Below the pieces are notes generated by a model that searched no databases, was not told the origin of the DNA, and saw nothing but the letters and a program-made list of their open reading frames with translations. Positions 35,735 through 45,790 of a stretch of 64,000 bases of DNA are shown here, piece after piece. This DNA is from an uncultured Clostridia bacterium (GTDB taxonomy: Bacteria; Bacillota; Clostridia; TANB77; CAG-465). Every line of letters begins with the position of its first letter. The first letter of the stretch is position 1. The stretch covers positions 248,001-312,000 of the forward strand of contig CALXJI010000001.1 in NCBI GenBank assembly GCA_944388585.1, written 5' to 3'. The translations under genes and the position numbers were made by a program.

Positions 35735-37215
35735 CAATAATAAAGTCCAAATTTTTTAAAAACTTTTTATTACTAACTTTCTCTACTCTTATTATTAATG
35801 TAGTTGAAATGCTTACAAATATATATATTACAAATAAAATAGGAACAACAGTACTTGGTTCTTACTCATTAATTATGAATTTTTTTAATTTTTTAGTTAC
35901 TGTATCTTTATTTGGTATACCTCTTGCAATAACCAAAATAGTATCTGAAAATGATATTTTAAAAAAAGATTCATCTATTGCCTGCTCTTCAAAACTTGCT
36001 TGTAAGTTTTGTGCAATTATATCTGTGAGTGTATGTATTTTTACTATACTATTTAAAGATAAATTAGCATCCATATTACTAAACAATATAATTGATCCTA
36101 ATGTAATAATTATTCTTGCATTATCATTACCATTTATAGCATTAACATCTTGCTTTTGTGGTTATTTTAATGCTTTAAGAGAAACAAATAAACCAATTAT
36201 AACAGAATTTTTGACTCATATAGTAAAAACATTTTCAATAGTAACCCTTTTATATATTAATTTTCCCACATATAAATGTTTAACATTAAGTATATTCTTA
36301 TCAGAATTTACTTCTTTTATTTATGCATTTATATTATATAAAAAAGATGTAAAATCATATACAATAGATAAAAATGAAAATAAGCTAAAAATAATAAAAA
36401 ATATATTTAGAATAAGTGCTCCAATATCTTTTACATCATTTATACGTTCTGGACTTTCCACACTCAAACATACTCTTATACCAATAAGATTACAATCATA
36501 TGGTTACTCATATGAATATGCACTTTCAAGATATGGAATTATTCATGGAATATCACTTCCATTTATACTCATGCCAAGTATTTTTATTAATAGTTTTTCG
36601 TCCCTTATTTTGCCAGAGTATTCAAGATATTTTGCATCTAATAATGTAGAAAAAATAAAAAATATAACTCAAAAAATATTTAAGATTACTATATTTTTAT
36701 CACTATATATATCTTTTATAATATATATATCTGCTGATATTATATGTTTTAAGCTATATAGCAATCATGAAGTTGCATATTATGTAAAAATTCTAACTCC
36801 AATTATCTGCATTATGTATATAGATTCTATTGCAGATAGTATGCTTAAAGGACTTGATCTTCAAGTTGGCGTAATGAAAATAAATATAATAGACCTTTTG
36901 ATATCAATTACTCTAATATATTTTGGTATACCTTTTCTTGGCACATTTGGATATATATTAGTATTGTATGTAAGTGAATACATAAATGGCCTTATGAGTA
37001 TAGATAAAATATTAAAAAAAGCAAACATACAGTTTAGATATTTAGAATGGGTTATAAAACCACTTATATGCTTATTTACATCTTTATTCATAATTAATTT
37101 ATTACCATTTCAAATTATTAATCTTCAAAGTTTGCTATTTGTTTTGATCATATTTAGTACCATTTTTATTTTTTTAACAAGTCTAATGAATTTAATACCA
37201 AAATTATTAAAATAG
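35731..37215 (+). CDS. SpoVB-like polysaccharide/lipid flippase
   Basis: A 494-residue membrane protein with about 12-14 helices of the MVF/MOP flippase superfamily, close to stage V sporulation protein B and distantly to MurJ. Family-like segments are LFGIPLAITKIVSEND (about 53-70), TKLKHTLIPIRLQSYGYSYEYALSRYG-type loop (about 250-276) and PFILMPSIFINSFSSLILPEYSR (about 282-305). It probably flips lipid-linked precursors for the spore cortex. It is translationally coupled to the PdaA-like gene upstream. Confidence 0.85.
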   Translation: MTIIKSKFFKNFLLLTFSTLIINVVEMLTNIYITNKIGTTVLGSYSLIMNFFNFLVTVSLFGIPLAITKIVSENDILKKDSSIACSSKLACKFCAIISVSVCIFTILFKDKLASILLNNIIDPNVIIILALSLPFIALTSCFCGYFNALRETNKPIITEFLTHIVKTFSIVTLLYINFPTYKCLTLSIFLSEFTSFIYAFILYKKDVKSYTIDKNENKLKIIKNIFRISAPISFTSFIRSGLSTLKHTLIPIRLQSYGYSYEYALSRYGIIHGISLPFILMPSIFINSFSSLILPEYSRYFASNNVEKIKNITQKIFKITIFLSLYISFIIYISADIICFKLYSNHEVAYYVKILTPIICIMYIDSIADSMLKGLDLQVGVMKINIIDLLISITLIYFGIPFLGTFGYILVLYVSEYINGLMSIDKILKKANIQFRYLEWVIKPLICLFTSLFIINLLPFQIINLQSLLFVLIIFSTIFIFLTSLMNLIPKLLK

Positions 37216-37246
37216 GTCTTAATAATCTAAATATTATTAAGACCTA
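37213..37246. terminator. Strong bidirectional terminator
   Basis: A perfect 14-bp stem (37213-37226 with 37233-37246) with a 6-base loop ends the spoVB-like gene and the convergent dockerin gene. Confidence 0.85.
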
Positions 37247-37250
37247 AATA

Positions 37251-38144
37251 TTAAGTATTATTCTTATACATGTCTATTATAATAGATGCATCTACAGAGT
37301 TTACAGTTCTATCATAGTTCATATCTATAACATATCGATCATCTTCTACTATAGTATTGTTTTTATACCTATCTATTACTAAAGATGCATCTATAGAATT
37401 TACTGCACCGTCATTATTAGCATCACCAAATAAAGTAGATATTACTTTATCCATTGGCCAATTATTTTCATCAGTATATCCCTCTGATATATTAGGTGTT
37501 CTTATTTTTAAATTTCTGCATCTATAAAAAGTATTTTCTTTTATCTCAGGTGCATTTTTTGAATTAAATATAATTAAATCAATGCTTGTACTTGCAAAGA
37601 CATTATTTCCTATACTTTCTACACTCTCTGGTATTTGCATATATGCTCCGTTAAAGCCTCTGCAATTTTCAAAAACATTATCTCCTATATACTTTAGCTT
37701 GTCATTATATGTTATTGAATTTAAGTTAGTGCAATTACTAAAACATGAATTTCCAATTTCTTCTAAATTTTCTCCAAACCTTACTCTAACTAAACTTGTA
37801 CATCCTGAAAAAGCTTCTTCTCCAATATATACTATTGAATCTGGTAATTTTACCTGCCCAGCTATTTGTTTTAAATCTTTAAAAGCTCCATCTGCTATTC
37901 TAGTTATAATTTTTCCATCAATTTCTCCAGGAATAATATTAGTGTATACTGGACTATCATATCCTGTTATAGTATATGTATTGTTACCATCATTATTTTT
38001 TTCGATTATATAATTTTCAATTACTCCTGCTCTTTCATCATCATACTCTTCATATTCTTCATCAACAGCTATGTATACATTTAACGGTAGAAAAACAATA
38101 CTGAATATAGTTAAAAATACTAAAATTTTTTTAATTTTTCCCAT
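37251..38144 (-). CDS. Secreted BspA-type LRR protein with C-terminal dockerin
   Basis: A 297-residue secreted protein: signal peptide (1-26), about five BspA-type (LRR_5) leucine-rich repeats (about 60-220; e.g. IADGAFKDLKQIAGQVKLPDSIVYIGEEAFSGC pattern), then a type I-like dockerin (about 240-297). The dockerin has two calcium-loop/helix units, DANNDGAVNSIDASLVIDRYKNN-like and DMNYDRTVNSVDASIIIDMYKNN-like; in the second, Asp/Gly positions are partly lost (YDRT). Dockerins bind cohesins on cell-surface scaffolds; the partner is not in the window. It is 11 bases after the large dockerin gene, in the same operon. Confidence 0.86.
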   Translation of the reverse strand: MGKIKKILVFLTIFSIVFLPLNVYIAVDEEYEEYDDERAGVIENYIIEKNNDGNNTYTITGYDSPVYTNIIPGEIDGKIITRIADGAFKDLKQIAGQVKLPDSIVYIGEEAFSGCTSLVRVRFGENLEEIGNSCFSNCTNLNSITYNDKLKYIGDNVFENCRGFNGAYMQIPESVESIGNNVFASTSIDLIIFNSKNAPEIKENTFYRCRNLKIRTPNISEGYTDENNWPMDKVISTLFGDANNDGAVNSIDASLVIDRYKNNTIVEDDRYVIDMNYDRTVNSVDASIIIDMYKNNT

Positions 38145-38155
38145 AACATCTCCTC

Positions 38156-41100
38156 CTACATATTATTATTTTTATACATATCAATAATTAAGGATGAATC
38201 AAGTGAGTTTACAGCTCCGTCTTTATTGACGTCTGCCAAAATCCTAAGCAAAACATCGTTAGAGTTGTTTTTATATAAATCAATAACCATGGAAGCATCA
38301 ATTGAATTTACTGCTTTATCTTGGTTTACATCACCTATAATATAACTTCCATCACTAACAAAAACTTCTATACTTGCTGATATATCTTTATATGATGCTG
38401 TAATACTTACTTCTCCTTGTGCCAATGCTATTAAATGTCCATTACTATCTACGTATACAATATCTTCATTTGACGATTTAAACTCTATTTTAGGATCTTC
38501 TTCTCCATAAATATAATAATCATAGCTCAAATCTAATTCATCATTAATATTTAAAATATATCCAATATCTTTAAATGATATATGATCTTCATCTATAATC
38601 TCAATACTAATTGTATCTTCTAAATCTTTATACTTTGCTGTAATATTTGCTTTTCCTATTCCCTTTTGTATAAGTTTATTATTTTCTACTTTTATAACTG
38701 ATAAATTATCACTTATATATTCTATATCATCCTGTTGTGATCCGTCTTTAAAATAATAACTTATATCTAAATTAATCTCTTCATTCTGTTTAAATCTAAT
38801 AATTTCATAATCTGAATTAAATTCTAAAGTATCTGGTAGAGTCACTTTCAATATTATAGTATCGCTTGCTTGACCACATCTTACAGTTATTATAGTTTCT
38901 CCAACAGATTTTATGTTTAATATTCCATTTTCTACTGTTGCTACATCTTCATTTGCGCTTGACCATACAAAATCTTCTTGTGTATTGTTATATGAATACC
39001 ATTTGTATAAAAATTCATACCCACTTTGATTTAAATCTAATTCTAATATATCATCATAAAATTCTATTTCATCTGGTTTTACCACATGAACTTCGACACT
39101 TGCAGATACATCTTTATATTTTGCAGTTATTGTAGTATCTCCATCAAGTTTTGCAATAACTCTACCATTTTCAACTCTTGCCACATTTGTATTAGAGGAT
39201 GTCCATATGATATCATCACTTGTCGCACCATCATTGAAGTAATAACCATATGTTATATCTAATGTGTTTCCTACTTGCAATACTAATTCAGTAACTTGAA
39301 TATCTAAGCTATTTTTCTTTAATACTGTTACTTCTATACTATCGCTTGCATCTTGGTAAGATGCTGCAATAGTTGCCACTCCATCACTTATAGCAATTAC
39401 ATTTCCATGATTATCTACTGTTACAACGTCTTCATTTGAACTTGACCACACTATATCATCTTGTGTTGCATCATTTAATAAATGATAAGTATAATTTAAT
39501 TTATATGTATCATCTATTACTAAACTTAATGTTTCATTTTCTATATTAATTTTATTTTCATCTTTCCAAACAATTACTTTCATAGTAGCTGTATAATTCT
39601 TACAAGTAGCTGTAACTAAAGCTTCTCCTTTATCAATAGCAGTAATTTTTCCATTACTATCTACCTTTACAACATTTTCATCTGAGCTCTTCCATGCTAT
39701 ATCATTTACTGTTAGTCCTTCTTCTAAATCATATGTAAATTCAATCTGTTCACTTTTCCCTTTTTCTATAATCGTTTCATCTTTAGAAAATAATATAGTA
39801 TTTCTAGATGTATATTTAGCATATAAATTTGTATCTTTCATTATAATATCACTAAAGTCATATTTTTCGTTAAATGCTCTATCATAATACCATCCTTCAA
39901 ATTCATATCCATCCTTTTGTAACTCCTCAAATTCTGATACACTTAATCCATAACTATCTAACATTACAGACTTATATACTTCATCATCTATTATATAATT
40001 CACAATTGGTTTTAGATTATATACACTAATATCTTTTCCATCTAAAGCCTCTTCAAAGCCATTCTTATCACTTAAATAATAATATTTTACGTCTGGTTTT
40101 AAAAAACTATTTTCAGTAATATATGGTAACTCTCCTTTAAATATAATTCCCTTTACATTTTCTGCCTTATAAAAAGAACTTTCACCTACTCTTTTTACAT
40201 TATCACCTATAATTATATAACCATCTAATGAGTTACAATTAAAAAATGCTGCATCTCCTATAGAAAGTACACTGTCTGGTATGATTAAATCTCCTTCTAA
40301 AGAAAGTAAATAATCAAAAGCCCAATTTGATATAGTTTGTATGCCCTCTCCTAAATCTAAAGATCTAACATTTATACAATAAAAAAAGGCATTTTCATCT
40401 ATAGTTTCTACACTATCAGGAATTACTATATCTTGTAATGATTCGCAATAAGCAAAGCAAAAATTAGGAATTGTTTCCAAACCTTCATTTAATTTTATAC
40501 TTCTTAAACTTTTACAACCATAAAAAGCACGTTGCTCTATTGTATCTAAAGTATCTGGAAATTCTAGATCAGTATCTAAAGATTCACAATTGAAAAAAGC
40601 ATATTCTCCTATAAATTTCAAATTATCTGGTAATTTTAACGGTCCTTTTAACTCATTACATTCATAAAAGGCAAATTTAGCTATATTTACAACAGTATTT
40701 GGAATTGTTACTGATGTATCTTTTGTATCTACACATTTTACAAGTGTTGTTTTAGCTTTATTATATACAACTCCATCTTCTTCCACATAGTATTTATTAT
40801 ATGGAGAAATATTAATATTTTCTAATGAATCTGTCTCGTAAAAACACCCTAATCCTAAATCTTCAACTGATTCAGGAATATTTATATCTGTAACATTAGT
40901 ACAAGTAAAAAAAGAATAATCACAAACATATATTGTATTCTCGTTTACATTTACAACACCATTTTTTCCAGGTGGACATACAACTAAATATTTATAGTCT
41001 TTACTATACAAAACTCCATCTTCTGATGCATATACTTGGTTATTGACATCCACATCTATTTCTTCTAATTTTCTACAGCCACGAAACGCATCATCATATA

Positions 41101-41461
41101 TAGATATTATCCCCTCTGGAATAACTACCTTTCTTATATCAGGTGAAAAAGCAAAAGTTTCAGTATATATACCAACAACATTTATACCATCAAGCTTTGA
41201 TGGAACATAAACTGTATCTTCATTTCCGTGATATTCAACCAAATATAATCCAGATGTGTCTTTAATATATACATAGTCTCCAGACGTAAATGTTTCTGTC
41301 GGCATTTGATTTCCATAATTATCATCTTCACCATCTGGTAAAACTTCTACACCAGAGTTTCCAAATCCTCCATCATAAGTTTGTGCATTTATACTAAACA
41401 AAAATAAATTTAAAACAAAAAAATAAACAAATGTTATTAAAACCTTATTTAATAATCTCAT
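38156..41461 (-). CDS. Large secreted LRR / Big-2 / dockerin protein
   Basis: An 1101-residue secreted protein. After the signal peptide (1-26) come about twelve BspA-type leucine-rich repeats (about 65-480), one InlB-type B repeat (GYEFEGWYYDRAFNEKYDF), six Big-2-like immunoglobulin domains (about 555-1030; each contains a W.SSNEDVVTVD..G.V-type core), and a dockerin with two DxNxDxAVNSxD loops (about 1040-1101). I chose the ATG at 41461, six bases past GAGGT. The arrangement suggests a binding protein held by a cohesin on the surface or in a secreted complex. It leads the two-gene dockerin operon. Confidence 0.88.
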   Translation of the reverse strand: MRLLNKVLITFVYFFVLNLFLFSINAQTYDGGFGNSGVEVLPDGEDDNYGNQMPTETFTSGDYVYIKDTSGLYLVEYHGNEDTVYVPSKLDGINVVGIYTETFAFSPDIRKVVIPEGIISIYDDAFRGCRKLEEIDVDVNNQVYASEDGVLYSKDYKYLVVCPPGKNGVVNVNENTIYVCDYSFFTCTNVTDINIPESVEDLGLGCFYETDSLENINISPYNKYYVEEDGVVYNKAKTTLVKCVDTKDTSVTIPNTVVNIAKFAFYECNELKGPLKLPDNLKFIGEYAFFNCESLDTDLEFPDTLDTIEQRAFYGCKSLRSIKLNEGLETIPNFCFAYCESLQDIVIPDSVETIDENAFFYCINVRSLDLGEGIQTISNWAFDYLLSLEGDLIIPDSVLSIGDAAFFNCNSLDGYIIIGDNVKRVGESSFYKAENVKGIIFKGELPYITENSFLKPDVKYYYLSDKNGFEEALDGKDISVYNLKPIVNYIIDDEVYKSVMLDSYGLSVSEFEELQKDGYEFEGWYYDRAFNEKYDFSDIIMKDTNLYAKYTSRNTILFSKDETIIEKGKSEQIEFTYDLEEGLTVNDIAWKSSDENVVKVDSNGKITAIDKGEALVTATCKNYTATMKVIVWKDENKINIENETLSLVIDDTYKLNYTYHLLNDATQDDIVWSSSNEDVVTVDNHGNVIAISDGVATIAASYQDASDSIEVTVLKKNSLDIQVTELVLQVGNTLDITYGYYFNDGATSDDIIWTSSNTNVARVENGRVIAKLDGDTTITAKYKDVSASVEVHVVKPDEIEFYDDILELDLNQSGYEFLYKWYSYNNTQEDFVWSSANEDVATVENGILNIKSVGETIITVRCGQASDTIILKVTLPDTLEFNSDYEIIRFKQNEEINLDISYYFKDGSQQDDIEYISDNLSVIKVENNKLIQKGIGKANITAKYKDLEDTISIEIIDEDHISFKDIGYILNINDELDLSYDYYIYGEEDPKIEFKSSNEDIVYVDSNGHLIALAQGEVSITASYKDISASIEVFVSDGSYIIGDVNQDKAVNSIDASMVIDLYKNNSNDVLLRILADVNKDGAVNSLDSSLIIDMYKNNNM

Positions 41462-41522
41462 ATTCATACCTCTACTTAAAATAATTGTATAATAACATAT
41501 AAAATTATTCAACCAAAAATGC

Positions 41523-41550
41523 AAAAAAAGTAGATATTTAAAATATCTAC
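41523..41550 (-). terminator. Terminator of lepA
   Basis: A 10-bp stem (41530-41539 with 41541-41550) is followed by a T run on the minus strand, directly after the lepA stop. Confidence 0.8.
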
Positions 41551-43356
41551 CTATTCATCAATTTTTAATACTGTAATAAATGCATCTTGTGGAAGCTCTA
41601 CAGTGCCTACCTTTCTCATTTTCTTTTTACCCTCTTTTTGCTTTTCAAGAAGCTTTTTCTTTCTTGTTATATCACCACCATAGCATTTTGCTAAAACATC
41701 TTTTCTCATAGCCTTTACTGTTTCTCTTGCTATAACTTTTCCACCAATAGCTGCTTGAATTGGAACTTCAAATAATTGCCTTGGTATAATTTCCTTTAAC
41801 TTTTCAGCCATTTTTCTTCCTCTTGATTCAGCATTTTGTCTATTAACAATAAAAGATAATGCATCTACTATTTGTCCATTTAAAAGTATATCTAGTTTTA
41901 CTAAATTAGATTTTTTATAACAAGTTACTTCATAATCAAATGAAGCATATCCTCTAGTTCTAGACTTTAAACTATTGAAAAAATCATATATTATCTCATT
42001 TAATGGCATATTATATTCAAGCATTACACGATTTTGATCTATATATTTCATATTTATATAATCGCCTCTACGACTTTGACATAGTTCCATTACATTTCCA
42101 ACATATTCTTTAGGTGTTATTATTTCTGTTTTTGCAACAGGCTCCTCAATATAACTTATTTCTTGAGGAGAAGGAAGATCAGATGGATTATATAACTCAA
42201 TTATCTCACCATTTGTTTTATATACCTTATATATAACTGATGGAGCTGTAGTTATAATATCTAAATTATATTCTCTTTCTAATCTTTCGACTATTATCTC
42301 CATATGTAAAAGTCCTAAGAAGCCACATCTAAATCCATGTCCAAGTGCCGATGAAGATTCAAGCTCATATTGAAGTGAAGCATCATTTAGTTTTAATTTA
42401 TTAATTGCCTCTTTAAGCTCCTCGTAATCCGAGCCATCAGCTGGAAATATTCCAGCATATACCATTGACTTTACTTCTTTATACCCATGAAGTGGTTTAT
42501 CTGCCATATTTTCCTTTGTAGTAATTGTATCTCCAACTCTTATATCTGATAAATTTTTTATACTAGCTGCAATAAAACCAACTTCTCCTGCACATAATCT
42601 ATCTGCTTTTACATACCCACCAGGCTTAAAGTATCCAATATTTACAACATCATATTCTTTTCCATTAGACATCGTAATTATTTTATCTCCTCTATTTACC
42701 ACACCATCCATAACTCTTACAAAAGCTATAGCTCCCTCATAATTATCATAAACAGAATCAAATATTAAACATTTTACTGGTGCATTATCATCACCTTTTG
42801 GAGCGGGTATTTTAGTTACAATTTGTTCTAAAACTTCTTCTACATTAAGTCCTGTTTTAGCAGATATACAAGGAATGCCCTCAGTATCAAGTCCTATTAC
42901 ATCTTCTATTTCTTTTTTTACTTCATCTACTCTTGCATTAGGTAAATCTATTTTATTTATAACTGGCAATATTTCCAAATTATTATCTAAAGCTAAATAT
43001 ACATTAGCTAATGTTTGAGCTTCAACACCTTGAGCTGCATCTACAACAAGAACTGCTCCCTCACATGCAGCAAGACTCCTTGATACTTCATAGTTAAAAT
43101 CTACATGCCCTGGCGTATCAATTAAGTTTAGTACATATTCTTTTCCATCTTTTGCCTTATATTTCATCCTAACAGCTTGAGATTTTATAGTAATACCTCT
43201 TTCTCGCTCGATATCCATATTATCTAAAAGTTGCTCTTGCATTTTTCTACTATCTACAGAACCTGTAAGTTGTAAAAGTCTATCTGCAAGTGTAGACTTA
43301 CCATGATCTATATGCGCTATTATACTAAAATTTCTTATATTTTCTTTATTTACCAT
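41551..43356 (-). CDS. lepA: Elongation factor 4 (LepA GTPase)
   Basis: A 601-residue translational GTPase of family length. G1 is AHIDHGKST (14-22), the switch region contains ERGITIK, G3 is DTPGHVDF, G4 is NKIDLP, and the LepA-specific C-terminal domain includes [19 protein letters not shown]. It binds ribosomes and assists translation under stress. The gene stands alone; in many Firmicutes it neighbours hemN or hrcA, which are not seen here. Confidence 0.97.
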   Translation of the reverse strand: MVNKENIRNFSIIAHIDHGKSTLADRLLQLTGSVDSRKMQEQLLDNMDIERERGITIKSQAVRMKYKAKDGKEYVLNLIDTPGHVDFNYEVSRSLAACEGAVLVVDAAQGVEAQTLANVYLALDNNLEILPVINKIDLPNARVDEVKKEIEDVIGLDTEGIPCISAKTGLNVEEVLEQIVTKIPAPKGDDNAPVKCLIFDSVYDNYEGAIAFVRVMDGVVNRGDKIITMSNGKEYDVVNIGYFKPGGYVKADRLCAGEVGFIAASIKNLSDIRVGDTITTKENMADKPLHGYKEVKSMVYAGIFPADGSDYEELKEAINKLKLNDASLQYELESSSALGHGFRCGFLGLLHMEIIVERLEREYNLDIITTAPSVIYKVYKTNGEIIELYNPSDLPSPQEISYIEEPVAKTEIITPKEYVGNVMELCQSRRGDYINMKYIDQNRVMLEYNMPLNEIIYDFFNSLKSRTRGYASFDYEVTCYKKSNLVKLDILLNGQIVDALSFIVNRQNAESRGRKMAEKLKEIIPRQLFEVPIQAAIGGKVIARETVKAMRKDVLAKCYGGDITRKKKLLEKQKEGKKKMRKVGTVELPQDAFITVLKIDE

Positions 43357-43481
43357 ATTTCATCCTTCCATACTCATAAATTATATCAAAAAAAAGCTAT
43401 ATATTCAATATATTTTGTATATCGTAATATTTAAAATATTCAAAATTTATGATATAATTATTATGTTTTGTGGAGGTAAAA

Positions 43482-43919
43482 ATGTATACTCTAAATGATT
43501 ACGTAAAAATAAATAATACAAATATTGAAGGAAAAATAATAAAATTAGAAAGTAAAAAAGTAATTATATATGCAAATGATAAATATATAAAAACAAATAT
43601 AACAAATATTACTAAAACAAATAAAAAAGTAGAAATTGTGCCTAAAACAACAGTTAATTTAAAAGTATTCTCTCCTCCAATAGATGAAATAATGATAAGA
43701 CATCAAACTGTGGATGAAGCTCTAGAAAACTTAGATAAATTTATAGACAATGCTATTTGTAATAATGTAAAAATAGTTAAAATAATACATGGAAAAAGAG
43801 GTGGCATTTTAAGAAAAGAAGTACATAAATATTTAGAAAATAATCCTTATATAAAAGAGCATAGACTTGGTGGTTACTATGAAGGAAGTTATGGTGTTAC
43901 AATTGCCTTTTTAAAGTAA
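43482..43919 (+). CDS. Stand-alone Smr-domain protein (MutS2 C-terminus-like)
   Basis: A 145-residue protein: an N-terminal small beta-barrel-like part (about 1-60) and an Smr domain (about 70-145) as at the end of MutS2. The conserved loop KIIHGKRGGILRKEV and the end RLGGYYEGSYGVTIAFLK fit the family, an RNA/DNA endonuclease module. The usual LDLHG/DLRG motif is replaced by IMIRHQ, so activity is uncertain. The ATG at 43482 follows GGAGG; the GTG at 43470 is too early. A TATAAT at 43453-43458 precedes it. It looks like a MutS2 tail without the ATPase. Confidence 0.8.
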   Translation: MYTLNDYVKINNTNIEGKIIKLESKKVIIYANDKYIKTNITNITKTNKKVEIVPKTTVNLKVFSPPIDEIMIRHQTVDEALENLDKFIDNAICNNVKIVKIIHGKRGGILRKEVHKYLENNPYIKEHRLGGYYEGSYGVTIAFLK

Positions 43920-43926
43920 AAAAAAG

Positions 43927-43952
43927 AATCCCAACAATTTTGGGATTTTTTT
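43927..43952 (+). terminator. Terminator of the Smr gene
   Basis: An 8-bp stem (43927-43934 with 43940-43947) is followed by a T run to 43952. Confidence 0.85.
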
Positions 43953-44314
43953 AGTTCTACTTAATAGTAAAATAATAATAATAATAATAACTTTTAATTA
44001 CTTTTTATTTATTAAAATATATAATTATAATATAATAATTATATTATATTATATTTAGATAATAGTAATAATTAATCAACTATTAATAATCTCTATATTA
44101 ATAGAAAAATGTACATATATTAATCATTATTAAACTATTTTCATAGTTTAATATCAAACCACTTTATAACTAATATATATACATTTAATATATATTGCCA
44201 TTACCATCATTTTATTTAGTTGCAACTAATTATATAAATAATAATGATAATTTTTACTAATAATTTTATCTAGCTTATGAATAAAACTTTATCATATCTC
44301 TAATTTCAAAAGAT
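43953..44314. other. Gene-free, extremely A/T-rich spacer
   Basis: This stretch between convergent genes has no plausible gene. It contains a short (TAA)n microsatellite near 43970-43990 and a hairpin of about 10 bp (about 44126-44149) without a T run. G and C are rare throughout. I see no promoter that leads to a coding frame. Confidence 0.6.
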
Positions 44315-45556
44315 TTATTCAAAGTTTAAAACTGTTATTGTTACACTTGTCATTGCAGTTGAACCATTTTCACCAATTACTTTAGGTGTTATAACAGTTG
44401 CTTCATCTTTAGCTGTATTAATGGTTAAACATCCATTTTTCAAAGTGTAATTTAATCCCTCCAAGCCTTCAACACTTTTTATATCTCCAGATATTCTAAA
44501 TTGTACAGTGTCTCCAGCATATGCAGTATCACCAGATAAAGATGTTATTTTTACATCTTCTTTTGGAAGATCTTCTTCTATTTGGTCTTCATCATTTTCT
44601 TCTTCGTCTTTAGAAGGATTTTGTTCTTCTTGAGGTTTATCTTCTTCTGGTTTGCTTTCTTCAGGCTTACTTTCCTCAGGCTTTTCTTCTTTATCTGTGT
44701 CTAAAGAAGTATTTCCTTCCTCTTCTTTATCATTATCATCTACTGGTGTTTGAGTATCATTATTATTATCATTTGGCTTATCCTCTTTTGGTGGATCTTC
44801 CTCTTCTACTTCTGAAGGCTTCTCGTCATCACTTTGAGGTTTATCTGTGTCTTCCTCCTTTGGTGGAAGCATTTGACTCCAATCTGCATCTGTATTTCCA
44901 TCCGTATCATTTACTTCGTCTTTTTCTTCCTCTGTTGCAGTATCAGTTACAGAATCAACACCTTCATTTTCATCTACTACATCCTTTCCTGTAGTATCTA
45001 TTGGATCTTTAGGTTGAGTAGGCTCACCTGTAAAATCACTAGTATTCCCAGCATCATTGTCATTATCATTTTGAGGATTTGATGTCATATCATGGCTAGT
45101 ATTTTCGCCACCTCCATAACTTACTTGTAAAGTACCACCTTTTTGAGGATCTGCCTTTGGTTTACTATATGATGATGTTTTTGATACAGTAGTTTGATCT
45201 GTCTTTTCTTCTTGCTTTTCTTCTGGTTGAGTTTCCTCTTCTTGAGGTTCTTCTTGTTGAGTTTCTTGCTGAGTTGGTAAATCAGCATACTCTTCTGGTT
45301 TTTTACTGTTGCAAACAAATAATGTTACTAGTATAACTAACATTACTATTGCTGTTACTATTTTTGTAAATCCTTTTAATGCTTTTGAATAAAGTATTAA
45401 AAAACCTACAAATAGAACTTGTAATAACAATAAAAGTACTATAGTATTACTTAAGAATGCTGAACATATCATAGTTACAACATTAGCTGATAAGAAACTA
45501 AAAAGTAGACTTTTAGTTGTTACTAAGTCCTGCCAAAATTCTTGAACAGTTTTCAT
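44315..45556 (-). CDS. Membrane protein with long acidic linker and C-terminal Ig-like domain
   Basis: A 413-residue protein. About three hydrophobic helices fill residues 15-90. A very long low-complexity linker (about 93-330) is rich in Glu, Asp, Pro, Gln, Thr and Lys, with EESKPEESKPEEDKP-like units. A C-terminal beta domain (about 335-413, TSLSGDTAYAGDTVQFRIS) resembles bacterial Ig/CalX-like domains. I chose the second ATG (45556), seven bases past GGAGG. I do not recognise the family. The layout suggests a wall-spanning tether presenting a domain outside. It has a consensus promoter and a structured leader. Confidence 0.75.
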   Translation of the reverse strand: MKTVQEFWQDLVTTKSLLFSFLSANVVTMICSAFLSNTIVLLLLLQVLFVGFLILYSKALKGFTKIVTAIVMLVILVTLFVCNSKKPEEYADLPTQQETQQEEPQEEETQPEEKQEEKTDQTTVSKTSSYSKPKADPQKGGTLQVSYGGGENTSHDMTSNPQNDNDNDAGNTSDFTGEPTQPKDPIDTTGKDVVDENEGVDSVTDTATEEEKDEVNDTDGNTDADWSQMLPPKEEDTDKPQSDDEKPSEVEEEDPPKEDKPNDNNNDTQTPVDDNDKEEEGNTSLDTDKEEKPEESKPEESKPEEDKPQEEQNPSKDEEENDEDQIEEDLPKEDVKITSLSGDTAYAGDTVQFRISGDIKSVEGLEGLNYTLKNGCLTINTAKDEATVITPKVIGENGSTAMTSVTITVLNFE

Positions 45557-45594
45557 AACCATTCCTCCTTTTCATAAAAATTTTTTGAAAAAAA

Positions 45595-45665
45595 GCATGA
45601 ACATTAAATCTGCCAATAAATTTTTATTGACACACATAAGCTAGATATTTATCTAACATTCATCC
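45595..45665 (-). ncRNA. Structured 5' leader with T run upstream of the acidic-linker gene
   Basis: In the minus-strand leader, 45655-45663 pairs with 45597-45605 (9 bp, two wobbles). This encloses a small hairpin (about 45642-45653) and an 8-10-bp hairpin (about 45610-45632), and a run of seven T follows directly after the closing stem. This three-way-junction shape with a T tract could be an attenuator. No known riboswitch consensus was recognised. Confidence 0.35.
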
Positions 45666-45683
45666 TTTTTATATACATATATG

Positions 45684-45712
45684 ATTATAGCATATAAGAA
45701 TATATTTTGCAA
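45684..45712 (-). promoter_or_regulatory. Promoter of the acidic-linker protein gene
   Basis: TTGCAA (45707-45712), a 17-base spacer and TATAAT (45684-45689) on the minus strand give a leader of about 120 bases. Confidence 0.6.
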
Positions 45713-45790
45713 CATATTTTTAACAATTATGTAAATCACTTGTAATATTTTATGTAAACAAAAAAATAAAAAAGGATAAATTTTCCTTTT

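Noticed and set aside
43970..43990. The (TAA)n tract as a CRISPR or tandem-repeat locus.
   Set aside because: It is a short microsatellite in low-complexity DNA without spacers or conserved repeats.
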